Below are positions 1 to 7,916 of a stretch of DNA of 31,003 nucleotides, one piece after another. The notes beneath the pieces are model-generated. The model saw nothing but the letters and a program-made list of their open reading frames with translations. It ran no database searches and was not told where the DNA came from. Where the stretch lies: assembly GCA_902489135.1 (NCBI GenBank), contig CABTYW010000018.1, positions 1 through 31,003 on the forward strand, written 5' to 3'. The position numbers were made by a program, and so were the translations under genes. The stretch comes from an uncultured Synergistaceae bacterium (GTDB lineage: Bacteria; Synergistota; Synergistia; Synergistales; Dethiosulfovibrionaceae). Numbering within the stretch: position 1 is the stretch's first letter; each line of letters begins with the position of its first letter.

Positions 1-22
1 CAGACGTGTGCTCTTCCGATCT
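1..22. other. Illumina adapter remnant (not genomic)
   Basis: The first 22 bases match the 3' end of the standard Illumina TruSeq read-2 adapter; they include GTGCTCTTCCGATCT. This is leftover library sequence at a contig end, not part of the organism. An apparent GTG start at base 8 lies inside it and is an artefact. The match is by memory of the published adapter and is exact over 22 bases. Confidence 0.95.
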
Positions 23-367
23 GAGATCCTCCTTGTGGTGGTCATCGGCGGCCTCGGCTCCATCACGGGCTCCTGCCTCAGTTCGTTCCTGTTCGTCGCG
101 TGCTCCGAATGGTGGCTCCGCTTCCTCGACGAAAAGCACGTCATCAACGGATTTGAAGTGCCTCTGCTGCGCAACGGCTTCCGCCTCGTGGTGTTCTCCA
201 TTATCATCATGATCGTCGTGCTGTTTTTCCGCCATGGCATTATGGGGACCAGGGAGCTTCCCGATTTTTTCATGGGGCGAAGGAAAAAGCTGAAAATTGG
301 AGCGGCAGCGGGAAATTGCGCAGCGCCCCACATGCAGGAGAAAAAGGAGGCCGAAAAACATGAGTGA
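23..367 (+). CDS. livM: LivM-type branched-chain amino acid ABC permease, C-terminal fragment
   Basis: Only the last 114 residues are present; the gene is cut by the contig end. The fragment opens with EILLVVVIGGLGSITGS, the conserved GGLGS-(I/M)-xGP/S signature near the end of LivM/BPD_transp_2 permeases. A second hydrophobic segment (FSIIIMIVVLFF) and the typical HGIMGTRELPDFF tail follow. LivM is one of two inner-membrane permease subunits of the branched-chain amino acid (HAAT) importer. The stop overlaps the start of livG by 8 bases, so the genes are co-transcribed and probably translationally coupled. livH and the binding-protein gene would lie beyond the window. The tail after PDFF is longer and more basic than usual. 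Confidence 0.9.
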   Translation, partial: EILLVVVIGGLGSITGSCLSSFLFVACSEWWLRFLDEKHVINGFEVPLLRNGFRLVVFSIIIMIVVLFFRHGIMGTRELPDFFMGRRKKLKIGAAAGNCAAPHMQEKKEAEKHE

Positions 368-1214
368 GCCTCACAACGTGCTTCACATTGACCACCTGAC
401 CATGCAGTTCGGCGGTGTCGTGGCCGTCAACGATCTGTCCATGGACATCAACAAAGGTGAGATCGTCGCGCTCATCGGCCCCAACGGCGCAGGCAAGACG
501 ACGGCCTTCAACGCCGTCACCGGCGTCTATCCGCCCACCAACGGAGAGATCCGCTTTAACGGAGAACCCATCGTGCGCAACCATCCGTCGGGAAAGATGA
601 AGAACATTTATGCCGGCAGGAACGCCGACCTTTTCAGGGGAAAAATTCTGCGTCCGACCCCCGACGCCATCACCAAACGCGGCATCGCGCGCACCTTCCA
701 GAACATTCGTCTGTTCTCCGGCATGACGGTGATTGAAAACGTCCTGACGGCGCGCCATCTGCGCCGCACCAGCAACTTCATCACGGCGACGCTGCACATG
801 AACGGCGCCGAAGAAGCGGCCGCCCACAAAATGGCCCTTGATCTGCTGGACGTGGCGGGGCTCAGCGACGTGCGCGACGAAATGGCCGTCAGCCTTCCCT
901 ACGGACGTCAGCGTCTGCTGGAAATCATCAGGGCTCTCGCAACGGCGCCCTCGCTGCTGCTGCTTGACGAGCCGGCTGCGGGCATGGACCCCCAGGAGAC
1001 TTACGAACTGGGCAATTTCATCAAAGAGATTAAAGAGCGCTTCGACCTCACGGTGTTCATCATTGAACACCACATGGATCTGGTGATGCGCATCTCCAAT
1101 CGGATCTACGTCATCGAGTTCGGCAAGCAGATCGCCGAGGGGACGCCGGCGGAAGTCCAGAATGACCCGAAGGTCATCGAAGCCTACCTGGGAGGAAGCG
1201 AGGACGAGTCATGA
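360..1214 (+). CDS. livG: LivG-type branched-chain amino acid ABC ATP-binding protein
   Basis: ATPase subunit of the LIV/HAAT importer, 284 residues, a little longer than the usual ~255. Walker A GPNGAGKT is at residues 40-47, the Q-loop Gln near 114, the LivG-style signature LPYGRQRLLEI at 179-189, Walker B LLLLDEP at 199-205 and the switch His at 237. The extra length lies between Walker A and the Q-loop (about residues 74-104, with AGRNADLFRGKILRPTPDAIT), an insert common in LivG. I chose the ATG at 360 because AAGGAGG sits at 344-350, nine bases upstream; an in-frame start at 297 lies inside livM. The stop overlaps the livF start in ATGA. Confidence 0.95.
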   Translation: MSEPHNVLHIDHLTMQFGGVVAVNDLSMDINKGEIVALIGPNGAGKTTAFNAVTGVYPPTNGEIRFNGEPIVRNHPSGKMKNIYAGRNADLFRGKILRPTPDAITKRGIARTFQNIRLFSGMTVIENVLTARHLRRTSNFITATLHMNGAEEAAAHKMALDLLDVAGLSDVRDEMAVSLPYGRQRLLEIIRALATAPSLLLLDEPAAGMDPQETYELGNFIKEIKERFDLTVFIIEHHMDLVMRISNRIYVIEFGKQIAEGTPAEVQNDPKVIEAYLGGSEDES

Positions 1215-1927
1215 GCGAACCCCTACTGAAAGTTACCGATTTGAAAGTCAGCTACGGCGGCATTGAAGCGCTGAAGGGCATCTCCTTTTCCGTGGAAAAA
1301 GGGCAGGTCGTCACGCTTATCGGCGCCAACGGCGCGGGAAAATCCACCACGCTGCGCGCCATCAGCGGCATTGTGCCCATCAAGAGCGGCACCATCACCT
1401 ATGACGGCACGGTCATCAGCGGTCAGGATCCCCAGAAAATCGTGTCTCAGGGCATTTGCATGGTTCCAGAAGGCCGACACGTGTTCCCCAACCTGTCGGT
1501 GCTTGAAAACCTTCACATCGGCGCCTATCTGCGCAACGATGACGTAACCGCCGACATCGAACACGTCTACAAGCTCTTTCCGCGCCTTGAAGAGCGTTCG
1601 TGGCAAATGGCCGGAACTCTTTCCGGCGGAGAGCAGCAGATGCTTGCCGTAGGGCGCGCCCTTATGATGCGCCCCAAAGTCCTCATGATGGACGAGCCGT
1701 CGTTGGGTCTGGCGCCCATTGTGATCCGCGACATTTTCAGGATCATCGAAACGCTGCATCGGGAGGGCATCACCATCCTGCTGGTGGAACAGAACGCCAA
1801 CGCCGCGCTGAAAATCGCCGATTATGCCTTTGTGCTGGAAACGGGCTCCCTGGGCATTCAGGGCAAAGGCAGAGAACTGCTGGACAATCCCGACATCAAG
1901 GCCGCCTATCTGGGCAAGTCCAACTGA
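1211..1927 (+). CDS. livF: LivF-type branched-chain amino acid ABC ATP-binding protein
   Basis: Second ATPase of the LIV/HAAT importer, 238 residues, normal for LivF. Walker A GANGAGKST is at residues 38-46, signature LSGGEQQ at 137-143, and Walker B ends in DE at 161-162, followed by the LivF-typical PSLGLAPI. EGRHVFPNLSVLENL near 87-101 is another LivF hallmark. It overlaps livG by four bases (ATGA), which indicates translational coupling. It is the last gene of the operon; two hairpins follow it. In this setting the importer supplies Leu/Ile/Val or related amino acids, but substrate cannot be read from the ATPase. Confidence 0.95.
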   Translation: MSEPLLKVTDLKVSYGGIEALKGISFSVEKGQVVTLIGANGAGKSTTLRAISGIVPIKSGTITYDGTVISGQDPQKIVSQGICMVPEGRHVFPNLSVLENLHIGAYLRNDDVTADIEHVYKLFPRLEERSWQMAGTLSGGEQQMLAVGRALMMRPKVLMMDEPSLGLAPIVIRDIFRIIETLHREGITILLVEQNANAALKIADYAFVLETGSLGIQGKGRELLDNPDIKAAYLGKSN

Positions 1928-1946
1928 GATTCCTCATTGTCTATCT

Positions 1947-2048
1947 GAACGGCGCCTCACGTTCCGCGGGAGAACGCGAGGCGTTCGCCCAACCACACCG
2001 CAGGCCTTCCGACGCGTATGCGCACGGAAGGCCTGCGGTGTTAATATT
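1947..2048 (+). terminator. Double hairpin ending the liv operon
   Basis: A perfect 16-base inverted repeat (arms 1996-2011 and 2025-2040, 13-base loop) is followed by TTAATATT, a weak U-rich tract. Just upstream, 1947-1986 can form an imperfect hairpin (GAACG..CCTC against GAGGCGTTC with bulges). Together they form a credible factor-independent terminator after livF. From 2049 to 2248 I see no gene or clear signal. Confidence 0.7.
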
Positions 2049-2248
2049 CGACGCTTTCGAGCCGCCCAAAAAGATTTCTCAGCGCAGCGCTCTTTGCAGA
2101 AAGGCCGGCCGCCGAAGGCACGGAACAACGAGACAGCGGGCACGGACACAAGACCGGCGGTCGCCGCAAAACCGGCGCCGCGACGTTTTTTCCCAACGCG
2201 GCCAGCTTCCGCGAGGGCTTCGGCACGAGAAAACCGTTTTTTTACGCG

Positions 2249-3394
2249 TTAATTGAGGCGCATCTTCTTCCAGTCGGGATCGTCGCCGTGCCTTCCGTCA
2301 AGGTAACTGGCCGCCGTTCTCCACTTGGCGAGCAGATTGGAGACGGAAGTGCGCAGATTCAACACGTATCTGGGGCCTGTGGCATCGCCCCCGGGCGTGT
2401 TCGCAAAGGCTTCCGGCGCAAGATCGACGTTGAAGCGCAGCGGGGTCTTGGCGGGATCGCGCAGTTCTTTGATGGCGTTCAGCCCCCGCTCAAGCATGTC
2501 GTCAATGTTTTCGAAAATCTTGCCGTCGGCCTCCACGATGCCCTTGATCTCGTTATAACCGGACAATTTTCTTGCCGCGGTTCTGCGTACTTTATAATCG
2601 GAGAAGACCGAATCGGAAACCTTCTTGATTTCGAGGAAAAAGCTCTCGTTTTCCGCCAGGATTTCGTTGCGAACGGCTTTGTTGTAATTGTCGAGCACAC
2701 TCATCTTATTGAGGGTGACGCCGTTGAGGCCCACGCCTCCGCCGGTTCTGATGTACGCGCGAAGTCCGGAGCAGAGCAACACGTCGTCGAAGGTGTAGTT
2801 GTTGGGATACTTCGCACTCTGCGAAGCTTTTTCCGAGAGTCCCTGGCCGCTGCAAAGCTGTGCTGTCATCTTGAGAAAAACTTTGTACCGTTCGTTGTAA
2901 TTCCCGAAGAATTCACGGTAATCTTTTTCGTTCTCGCCGTACCACGTGAGAGCTTTCTCGAGTTGAGCGACGCGTTTGGTAATGCTGTTGGCCGAGATGA
3001 TGGTGACCAGGTATTCGACGCGATCGAAAAAATGACTCTCGGACTCCATATACTGATTGAACGCCCCCAAAAAATTTTCGACTCTTTCTTTCCGTCCCCC
3101 CTCTTCAAGGTTTAGGCGCGTCGCTTTTAAAAGAACTCTGACGGTGTGATTGCCGGAGACATAATCGGTAAATCTGGACTTGTAGTCGGGATCGCTGAAT
3201 GTAACTTTATCAAGCAGCGGCGCTCGCACATTGAGCAGTTGTTGGTTCAGGGCTTCAACATCGCCCAGGGTGATCGTATCCCGATTCTCAAAGGGGGAAA
3301 TGCCGTCGCCCCCTCGCGGTTCGGCACCCTGCAGAGCGAAAGGCATCAAAGTGAGGACGAAGGCAAACACGGCGGCAAGCTTTTTCAAAATCAT
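2249..3394 (-). CDS. Exported protein of unknown function
   Basis: 381 residues, family not recognised. The N-terminus has a classic Sec signal peptide: MILKK, a hydrophobic core AAVFAFVLTLMPFAL, then a likely signal peptidase I site near LQG-AEP. The mature protein is soluble-looking, charged and largely helical (for example residues ~90-190 and 270-330), with two Cys separated by about 30 residues (TAQLCSGQG and DVLLCSGLR) that could form a disulfide in the periplasm. I chose the ATG at 3394 because AAGGAG lies just upstream on this strand; the frame stays open further but lacks a ribosome site. It starts 19 bases after the stop of the next gene upstream, so the two are probably co-transcribed. 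No function is assigned. Confidence 0.8.
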   Translation of the reverse strand: MILKKLAAVFAFVLTLMPFALQGAEPRGGDGISPFENRDTITLGDVEALNQQLLNVRAPLLDKVTFSDPDYKSRFTDYVSGNHTVRVLLKATRLNLEEGGRKERVENFLGAFNQYMESESHFFDRVEYLVTIISANSITKRVAQLEKALTWYGENEKDYREFFGNYNERYKVFLKMTAQLCSGQGLSEKASQSAKYPNNYTFDDVLLCSGLRAYIRTGGGVGLNGVTLNKMSVLDNYNKAVRNEILAENESFFLEIKKVSDSVFSDYKVRRTAARKLSGYNEIKGIVEADGKIFENIDDMLERGLNAIKELRDPAKTPLRFNVDLAPEAFANTPGGDATGPRYVLNLRTSVSNLLAKWRTAASYLDGRHGDDPDWKKMRLN

Positions 3395-3413
3395 GGAGAT
3401 CTCCTTTCTGCGG

Positions 3414-4604
3414 CTAAAAACGGAAGCCGACATCGTAGACAAACCACCGTCCGCCGTCCTGGCGGCGCAGGCGATGAGGCTTGGGCGACCCCACGACCTT
3501 GCCGTTGGCGTCCCAGGCGCGGGTTTCGACGATGGCCTCCTCAAGCTTGGTGCCGCTGGCTTTCTTGATTTGAGCGCGGTCTTTGTCGTCAAGGAAGTAG
3601 TTGTCGAAGTCGTCCTTTTCGTCAAAGCCTTTGAGCACCTTGATCCTGGCCTTGCCGAAAGTCACGTGGACGTACTGGCCGTGGAAGCGTCTCTGGTGCA
3701 AATCCCAGAAAAAGGTGGTCTGTTCGCCGTCGATGTCTTTTCGACCGGCCTCGGGGTCAATGCAGTTGAGATACAGCTTGAAGTTTTTCTCTTTGATGGC
3801 GGTGACGAAAATCTCCATCAGACGCTCGGGCGTCACGTCGTCGGGAACGGAGGTGACGCTGTACCAGCTTTCCTTGATCTTGGGCACGCGGTCTTCGCCG
3901 ATGAAAACGCCCGACGATGGGCTGTCGGCGTCGTATTGCGCCATGCAGTGGTCAGGAACGTAGAGCGCCACAGGCGTGACGACCCACCCGAACTGGTAAT
4001 TGCCCACTTTGTTCTCGCTGGCGTCGGGGATTTCACGGGTGATCGAGGTGATCTTTCCGAGAATCGTCCACGTGTTGACCCTTTCGAGACCGGTGTCCAC
4101 CTGACGGCGGAAACGCTTGACGGCCTCGTAGGGGCCGAGCCACTCGCGCCCGGAAATGTCGACGAAGTAGTAGCCCGTCGAGGGCTTGCCGACGGCAATG
4201 TACTCGCCGGTGGCACCGTAAAACTGTTCCTGCGGATAACGGGCGTTTTCGATGACAATGTAGCGTCCTCGGAGGTCGTCAATGGAGACGGTCCTGTAAT
4301 CGGGTGTCGGGTACATCTTTTCAATCATTTCGCCCTGCTTCCCGGCGATCAGCTTTTCCCAGGCAGACGCCCCGGCGGCGGCGATGTCCTTGCGCAGCGT
4401 TTCCTCGGTGTGCAGATATTTCGTCATGGCCGGCGTAATTCCCATAAAATCGCCCTTGCTCTTTTTCAGAGTGATGCGGGCGCGCTCGAACAGCGCCTGC
4501 ACCTGCGGATCGTCGGGGTATTGCTCGTGCAGTTCCTTTACCCGGCTCAACGCGGCTTCTTTATAGCGCCAGACGGTTTTCTCTCCGCCCCGTTCGCGCG
4601 CCAC
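3414..4604 (-). CDS. Protein of unknown function, 5' end unresolved (possibly truncated or frameshifted)
   Basis: 396 residues if the GTG at 4604 is used; family not recognised. The N-terminal ~60 residues are TPR-like helix (SRVKELHEQYPDDPQVQALFERA). The middle has a beta-rich stretch (YIVIENARYPQEQFYGATGEYIAV). The C-terminal third (ERLMEIFVTAIKEKNFKLYLNCI... to WFVYDVGFRF) has the look of an NTF2-like fold, which is a guess. The GTG has no properly spaced ribosome site. The same frame continues upstream as plausible helical protein (LRQLISYADHYLREFEAE) to a TAG at 4680-4682 without any ATG, GTG or TTG. No signal peptide is visible, unlike its downstream partner. The real N-terminus may therefore be lost, or lie in another frame across a T-rich run near 4683-4695. 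An internal ATG at 4445 is a weaker alternative. Confidence 0.6.
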   Translation of the reverse strand: MARERGGEKTVWRYKEAALSRVKELHEQYPDDPQVQALFERARITLKKSKGDFMGITPAMTKYLHTEETLRKDIAAAGASAWEKLIAGKQGEMIEKMYPTPDYRTVSIDDLRGRYIVIENARYPQEQFYGATGEYIAVGKPSTGYYFVDISGREWLGPYEAVKRFRRQVDTGLERVNTWTILGKITSITREIPDASENKVGNYQFGWVVTPVALYVPDHCMAQYDADSPSSGVFIGEDRVPKIKESWYSVTSVPDDVTPERLMEIFVTAIKEKNFKLYLNCIDPEAGRKDIDGEQTTFFWDLHQRRFHGQYVHVTFGKARIKVLKGFDEKDDFDNYFLDDKDRAQIKKASGTKLEEAIVETRAWDANGKVVGSPKPHRLRRQDGGRWFVYDVGFRF

Positions 4605-4808
4605 CTCCGCTTCGAATTCGCGCAGATAATGGTCGGCATAGCTGATCAGCTGCCGAAGATTCGCCGCCGGGATTCTCTTCTACAAAAAACAACATGGAGT
4701 TTTTCGACGTCATCTTCCCGTTCTCCGCGGGACTCGGACAAAAACTTTCCATGGCCTGATCGGTGAGACATTTCGGAACGACAACTTTTCCGGACGTTTT
4801 TCCGCGAT

Positions 4809-4847
4809 AAAAAAATCGCGAAACCTGAAATATACAGGCTTCGCGAT
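4809..4847 (-). terminator. Factor-independent terminator of tRNA-Ser
   Basis: On the minus strand an 8-base stem (ATCGCGAA with TTCGCGAT), one mismatch, then a 4-base stem (CCTG/CAGG) encloses a 7-base loop and is followed directly by seven T residues (A-run at 4809-4815 on the plus strand). It lies 20 bases after the CCA end of the tRNA. Confidence 0.85.
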
Positions 4848-4867
4848 ATATTCCGTTTCTTTTTGAA

Positions 4868-4953
4868 TGGCGGAGGGGAGAGGATTCGAACCTCCGGAGC
4901 TTGCGCTCAACAGTTTTCAAGACTGCCGCCTTAGACCGCTCGGCCACCCCTCC
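4868..4953 (-). tRNA. tRNA-Ser, anticodon UGA
   Basis: 86 bases including an encoded CCA end. The acceptor stem GGAGGGG/CCCCTCC is perfect, with discriminator G. The D arm starts TGGCCGAGC as in class II tRNAs. The anticodon stem CAGT/ACTG encloses the loop CTTGAAA, giving anticodon TGA (reads UCA and related Ser codons). A long variable arm (GAGCGCAAGCTC) and the T arm GGTTCGAATCC complete the serine class II structure. It stands alone, with its own promoter -10 and terminator. Confidence 0.97.
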
Positions 4954-4971
4954 GCGTCAGAGACAGGGGTT

Positions 4972-4977
4972 ATTATA
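4972..4977 (-). promoter_or_regulatory. -10 box of the tRNA-Ser promoter
   Basis: TATAAT reads on the minus strand 18 bases before the mature 5' end of the tRNA, a normal place for a tRNA promoter. The -35 region 17 bases further up (ATGTTA) is a poor match, so only the -10 is claimed. Confidence 0.55.
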
Positions 4978-5083
4978 GCACGACGGCGGGAAAATAACAT
5001 CCTCCGCGATGGGGCGGTTCTCCATGGTAAGAATGGGGTGCGAGGCACGCTCGGCGCATGTTTCGCGGCGGAACGTCCTTCGC

Positions 5084-5107
5084 AAAAAAAGCGCCTTCGG
5101 CGAGGCG
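5084..5107 (-). terminator. Probable terminator after the small Cys-rich gene
   Basis: On the minus strand CGCCT/AGGCG forms a 5-base stem with a 6-base loop, then C and seven T residues. A second T7 run on the plus strand (5115-5121) flanks the same GC-rich block, so the element could act in both directions. It is about 95 bases beyond the stop at 5201. The stem is short. Confidence 0.4.
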
Positions 5108-5200
5108 TGCGCCGTTTTTTTGCGCAGCTCACCTTTGGCATCTCTCAGTTTTTTTGAAAGAGCGCCGTCTCTTCACGGGCCGCACAGGCGGCTACTTCAG

Positions 5201-5545
5201 CTACTCCTCGTGTTCAAGAATTTCCGCGCACAGCGTGCAGGCGGGGCAGATGCACCACCTGGCACCGTCGGTTTTAGCCTTGCTCGCCGCGGCGGCAAGC
5301 GCCTCGGCCTTTTCTTTCCCTCCCAGGTGTTCGGCCGCCGAAGGCGATTGGGCAAAGGCTATGAGTTGGTCAATGGTGCAGAGGTCCTCTTTGATTTCGC
5401 CCCTCAGTTTGGCCGAGAGCTCTTGTTCCGAGGGCGTCCCCCGGGCTTTCAGCCAGGCATCGCAGGCCCCTTTCAGCTCGGGGCACGCCGTGGGCGAGTT
5501 CATCAGTTCTTTGATTTTCCCCGGAAGTTCTGCGCAATTTTTCAT
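5201..5545 (-). CDS. Small Cys-rich uncharacterised protein (the short family often mislabelled heat-shock Hsp90)
   Basis: 114 residues, no signal peptide, so probably cytoplasmic. The layout is typical of a short uncharacterised family found in anaerobic Firmicutes and relatives: an N-terminal KIKELMNSPTACPELKGACDAWL block, a central IDQLIAFAQS, and a C-terminal Cys cluster WCICPACTLCAEIL. The C-terminal CxCPACxxC motif could bind a metal or be redox-active; this is inferred from residue pattern only. Databases have labelled such proteins as Hsp90-like without similarity to the chaperone. The ATG at 5545 follows AGGAGG (5555-5560) with nine bases between; another ATG nearby is out of frame. 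It is monocistronic in this window. Confidence 0.75.
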   Translation of the reverse strand: MKNCAELPGKIKELMNSPTACPELKGACDAWLKARGTPSEQELSAKLRGEIKEDLCTIDQLIAFAQSPSAAEHLGGKEKAEALAAAASKAKTDGARWCICPACTLCAEILEHEE

Positions 5546-6272
5546 TCTTTCATTCCTCCTCGGATCGTCCGCCGAAAACGCCGCCGTCCTCGGCAGAAAA
5601 ATCTCAATTATTTTTTATTCTTGCACAAAGCCTTCTCCATGTAAAGTGCGACGCCGCAGCTTCCCCCGCCCAGCGCCCCTGAACTTCCCCAAAGAAAGCG
5701 GCTTTTCCGCTATGATTGAAAATGATCAACGAACCTGCAGCGTTTTTGGGCCGGGAAACGCCTGTGCCTTTTTCGGAAGAAAAGCGATTTTGAGCGGCGT
5801 CTCGAGCATTCCGGCGGCGAAGCCCTGTCCCGGTTCTCATGGGCACTTTCATCCGGCACTGAAGCCGGGCTCCGCGGCGCAGGGCGTTTTTTTATTCTGA
5901 AGGTGATCCATGGCGCCATGGCGGTTTTTCACGGATCGAGAAACAATTCTTTTGAATGGCTCCGATGGGCCATTCCCTTTCAAGAGGCTCCATTTCCGCA
6001 AAGCCGGGCGCTTTCAAATGCACATCAGCAGGGAGTTCGCCGAACGTCCAGCGCTCGCAGCGGCTGGCGGACGGTTTGGTTGCCCGCAAAAGTGAATTAT
6101 ATGGGGGGTTATTTTAACGGCCATGGTATGATAGAATATCAAAATGACGATAATGTTTTTTATTTTCTGTTGTCCCGCCGGCGGCGTTCGTCTCGGCGGC
6201 TTCAAACTGTTTTCCGCAGACGTTTGAAGGCTTTCGGTTGGTGAAGACTCTTATGCAAAGAAGGTTTTTACG
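5546..6272. other. Non-coding stretch between the Cys-rich gene and brnQ
   Basis: No credible gene on either strand. It holds a TATGAT at 5711-5716, a small hairpin (GCGTTT 5740-5745 with AAACGC 5756-5761), the strong hairpin and T-run at 5822-5893, a perfect 14-base palindrome CCATGGCGCCATGG at 5908-5921, a GAATGGC/GCCATTC hairpin just after 5950, and another TATGAT at 6127-6132 that may be the -10 of brnQ (no good -35 seen). Open frames here overlap these signals and lack ribosome sites. Confidence 0.6.
5822..5893 (+). terminator. Strong orphan terminator, possible end of a small RNA
   Basis: The outer stem GCCCTG (5822-5827) with CAGGGC (5880-5885) is followed by G and seven T (5887-5893). 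Inside, CCCGGTTC (5829-5836) can pair with GAAGCCGGG (5861-5869), or CCGGC/GCCGG (5853-5868) can form a competing hairpin. No plus-strand gene lies upstream, so it may end a small RNA that starts near 5722, or act as an attenuator in a brnQ leader. Confidence 0.5.
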
Positions 6273-7595
6273 GTGAAAAGACGTTTGACTCTCGGCGAAT
6301 CTCTGGCAATGACAAGTATGCTCTTCGGTCTGTTCTTCGGCGCGGGAAATTTGATATTTCCCGTGTCGCTGGGACAGGCGGCGGGGCACTCGGTATGGGC
6401 GGCGCTTCTGGGTTTTTTGATTTCCGCGGCGGGGATGCCGCTGTTGGCGGTGACGGCTCTGGGCATTACGCAGAGTTCCGGCGTGCTGGAACTGAGCTCT
6501 CACGCGGGCAAATTCTACAGCTACGCCTTTTCCTGCGCGCTCTATCTGTGCATCGGCCCGCTTTTCGCCATTCCCCGCTGCATCACCGTGCCTCATGAAG
6601 TGGGCATTGTGCCCATGCTGTCGGCGAGCGTGAATCCCAAGGTGACTCTTGCGCTGTTTTCTTTCTGCATGTTCGGCGCCATTTTGTGGTTCTCTCTGCG
6701 GCCGACGAAAATTCTGGTGTGGGTCGGAAAGATTTTCAATCCCCTGTTGCTGATGATGCTGCTGTGGCTCACTGTCCGGGCGCTGCTCAACCCCATGGGC
6801 GGCTTTGCGCAGTTCGAGCCTCAGGCAGAATACGCCTCCAACGCCTTTCTCAAGGGAATTCTTGAAGGCTACAACACCATGGACGCTTTGGCGGGGCTGG
6901 CCTTCGGCATCGTGGTCATCAACGTCCTCAAGGGACTGAAGGTGGAAGCTCCCGAGGAGATCGCTCTGTACACCGTGGAAACGGGATTTTTCAGCTGTCT
7001 TCTTATGGGCGTTATCTACGCGGCTCTGGCGCTGATCGGCGCACAGAGCCGGGGACTTTTCGGCGTCAGTCCCAATGGCGGCGTCGCTTTGGGGCTGATT
7101 TCAAAACATTATTTCACGGGATTCGGCAACCTCTTTCTGGCGCTGACGGTCCTTCTGGCCTGCCTGAAAACGGCCATCGGCCTGATCGTCAGCTGTTCGG
7201 AAACCTTTTGCCGAATGTTTCCCCACACCATGTCCTACAGGAAATGGGCGGTGTTGTTCAGCGTCATTTCCTTTGTGCTGGCCAACACAGGACTGACCAT
7301 GATCATCAAGCTGGCCGTGCCGGTGCTGGTCACGCTCTATCCTCTGGCCATCGCGCTCATCGCCGTGTCTTTGGCGACGCGGGGGCGGCTTTACGGCAAA
7401 CGGGCCATGGCGCTGATTCTGTTTTTCACTTTGGTGGGAGCTCTGGCGGACAGTTTCTGCACGTCATCGGCTTCGTCGCTGGCTGCCGCGGCACGGCGCT
7501 ACATTCCCTTCGTTTCCTACGGCTTCGGCTGGGTGAACTTTATGTTCGCGGGATGGATTTTGGCCCTGCTGACGGGAGTGGGCGCAAAACGGTAG
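6273..7595 (+). CDS. brnQ: BrnQ-type branched-chain amino acid:cation symporter
   Basis: 440 residues, the usual length of the LIVCS family. The N-terminus LGESLAMTSMLFGLFFGAGNLIFPVSLGQAAG is the family signature, and about twelve hydrophobic segments follow. An internal block with LRPTKILVWVGKIFNPLLLMMLL also fits BrnQ. It sits in the inner membrane and imports Leu, Ile and Val with Na+ or H+. The GTG at 6273 is chosen because the family start (MKxxLTLxE) falls there, with AAGAAGG about eight bases upstream. Together with the LIV ABC genes 4 kb upstream, it suggests heavy reliance on branched-chain amino acids. No clear terminator follows. Confidence 0.93.
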   Translation: MKRRLTLGESLAMTSMLFGLFFGAGNLIFPVSLGQAAGHSVWAALLGFLISAAGMPLLAVTALGITQSSGVLELSSHAGKFYSYAFSCALYLCIGPLFAIPRCITVPHEVGIVPMLSASVNPKVTLALFSFCMFGAILWFSLRPTKILVWVGKIFNPLLLMMLLWLTVRALLNPMGGFAQFEPQAEYASNAFLKGILEGYNTMDALAGLAFGIVVINVLKGLKVEAPEEIALYTVETGFFSCLLMGVIYAALALIGAQSRGLFGVSPNGGVALGLISKHYFTGFGNLFLALTVLLACLKTAIGLIVSCSETFCRMFPHTMSYRKWAVLFSVISFVLANTGLTMIIKLAVPVLVTLYPLAIALIAVSLATRGRLYGKRAMALILFFTLVGALADSFCTSSASSLAAAARRYIPFVSYGFGWVNFMFAGWILALLTGVGAKR

Positions 7596-7741
7596 GCCGT
7601 CTCCGGGCGTCACTTCCCGTACCTGCGTTTTTTTCGACGAAAGTTTTTCCGCGGCGAAATCTCCGCTGACTGATGTGTCGCAAAACAGAAGGTTTCTCCG
7701 ATGATTTTTCGTTTTTAAAGCCTCAAATTATTTCAGTTTGT

Positions 7742-7752
7742 TATAATATAAT
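7742..7752 (+). promoter_or_regulatory. Overlapping -10 boxes upstream of the CsgG-like operon
   Basis: Two TATAAT hexamers share one base (7742-7747 and 7747-7752). No strong -35 is seen at the right distance. Transcription would start near 7760 and give a leader of about 155 bases. The rest of 7596-7916 shows no gene. Confidence 0.45.
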
Positions 7753-7916
7753 GCAAGGTGCATAACATTTCGTCGGGACTTTCGGCGTTTCTTTTTCGAC
7801 GTCGGAGCGGCGCCGTTTTCGTCTCTCAACGAACAACGCGCTGAAAAACTTCTTTTTTCTCCTCGGGTTGAGATTTTTCCCCCAAAAGTGTCATATCTTA
7901 ATAGGAGGTGTTTCTC

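Noticed and set aside
3231..4766. Plus-strand open frame (511 residues) opposite the two unknown minus genes
   Set aside because: The minus-strand pair has a signal peptide, a ribosome site for the second gene and matching spacing; the plus frame has none of these.
4867..5157. Open frame across the tRNA gene
   Set aside because: It overlaps a complete tRNA-Ser and has no ribosome site.
5730..5893. Riboswitch (FMN or cobalamin) in the brnQ upstream region
   Set aside because: I compared short conserved motifs of both classes by eye and found only partial, scattered matches.
5058..5900. Open frames on the plus strand opposite and beyond the small Cys-rich gene
   Set aside because: They are shadows of that gene and run through terminator hairpins; residue content is not convincing.
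5908..5921. Perfect palindrome CCATGGCGCCATGG as an operator
   Set aside because: It is a single copy, not placed at a recognisable promoter, and such GC-rich palindromes arise by chance at this composition.
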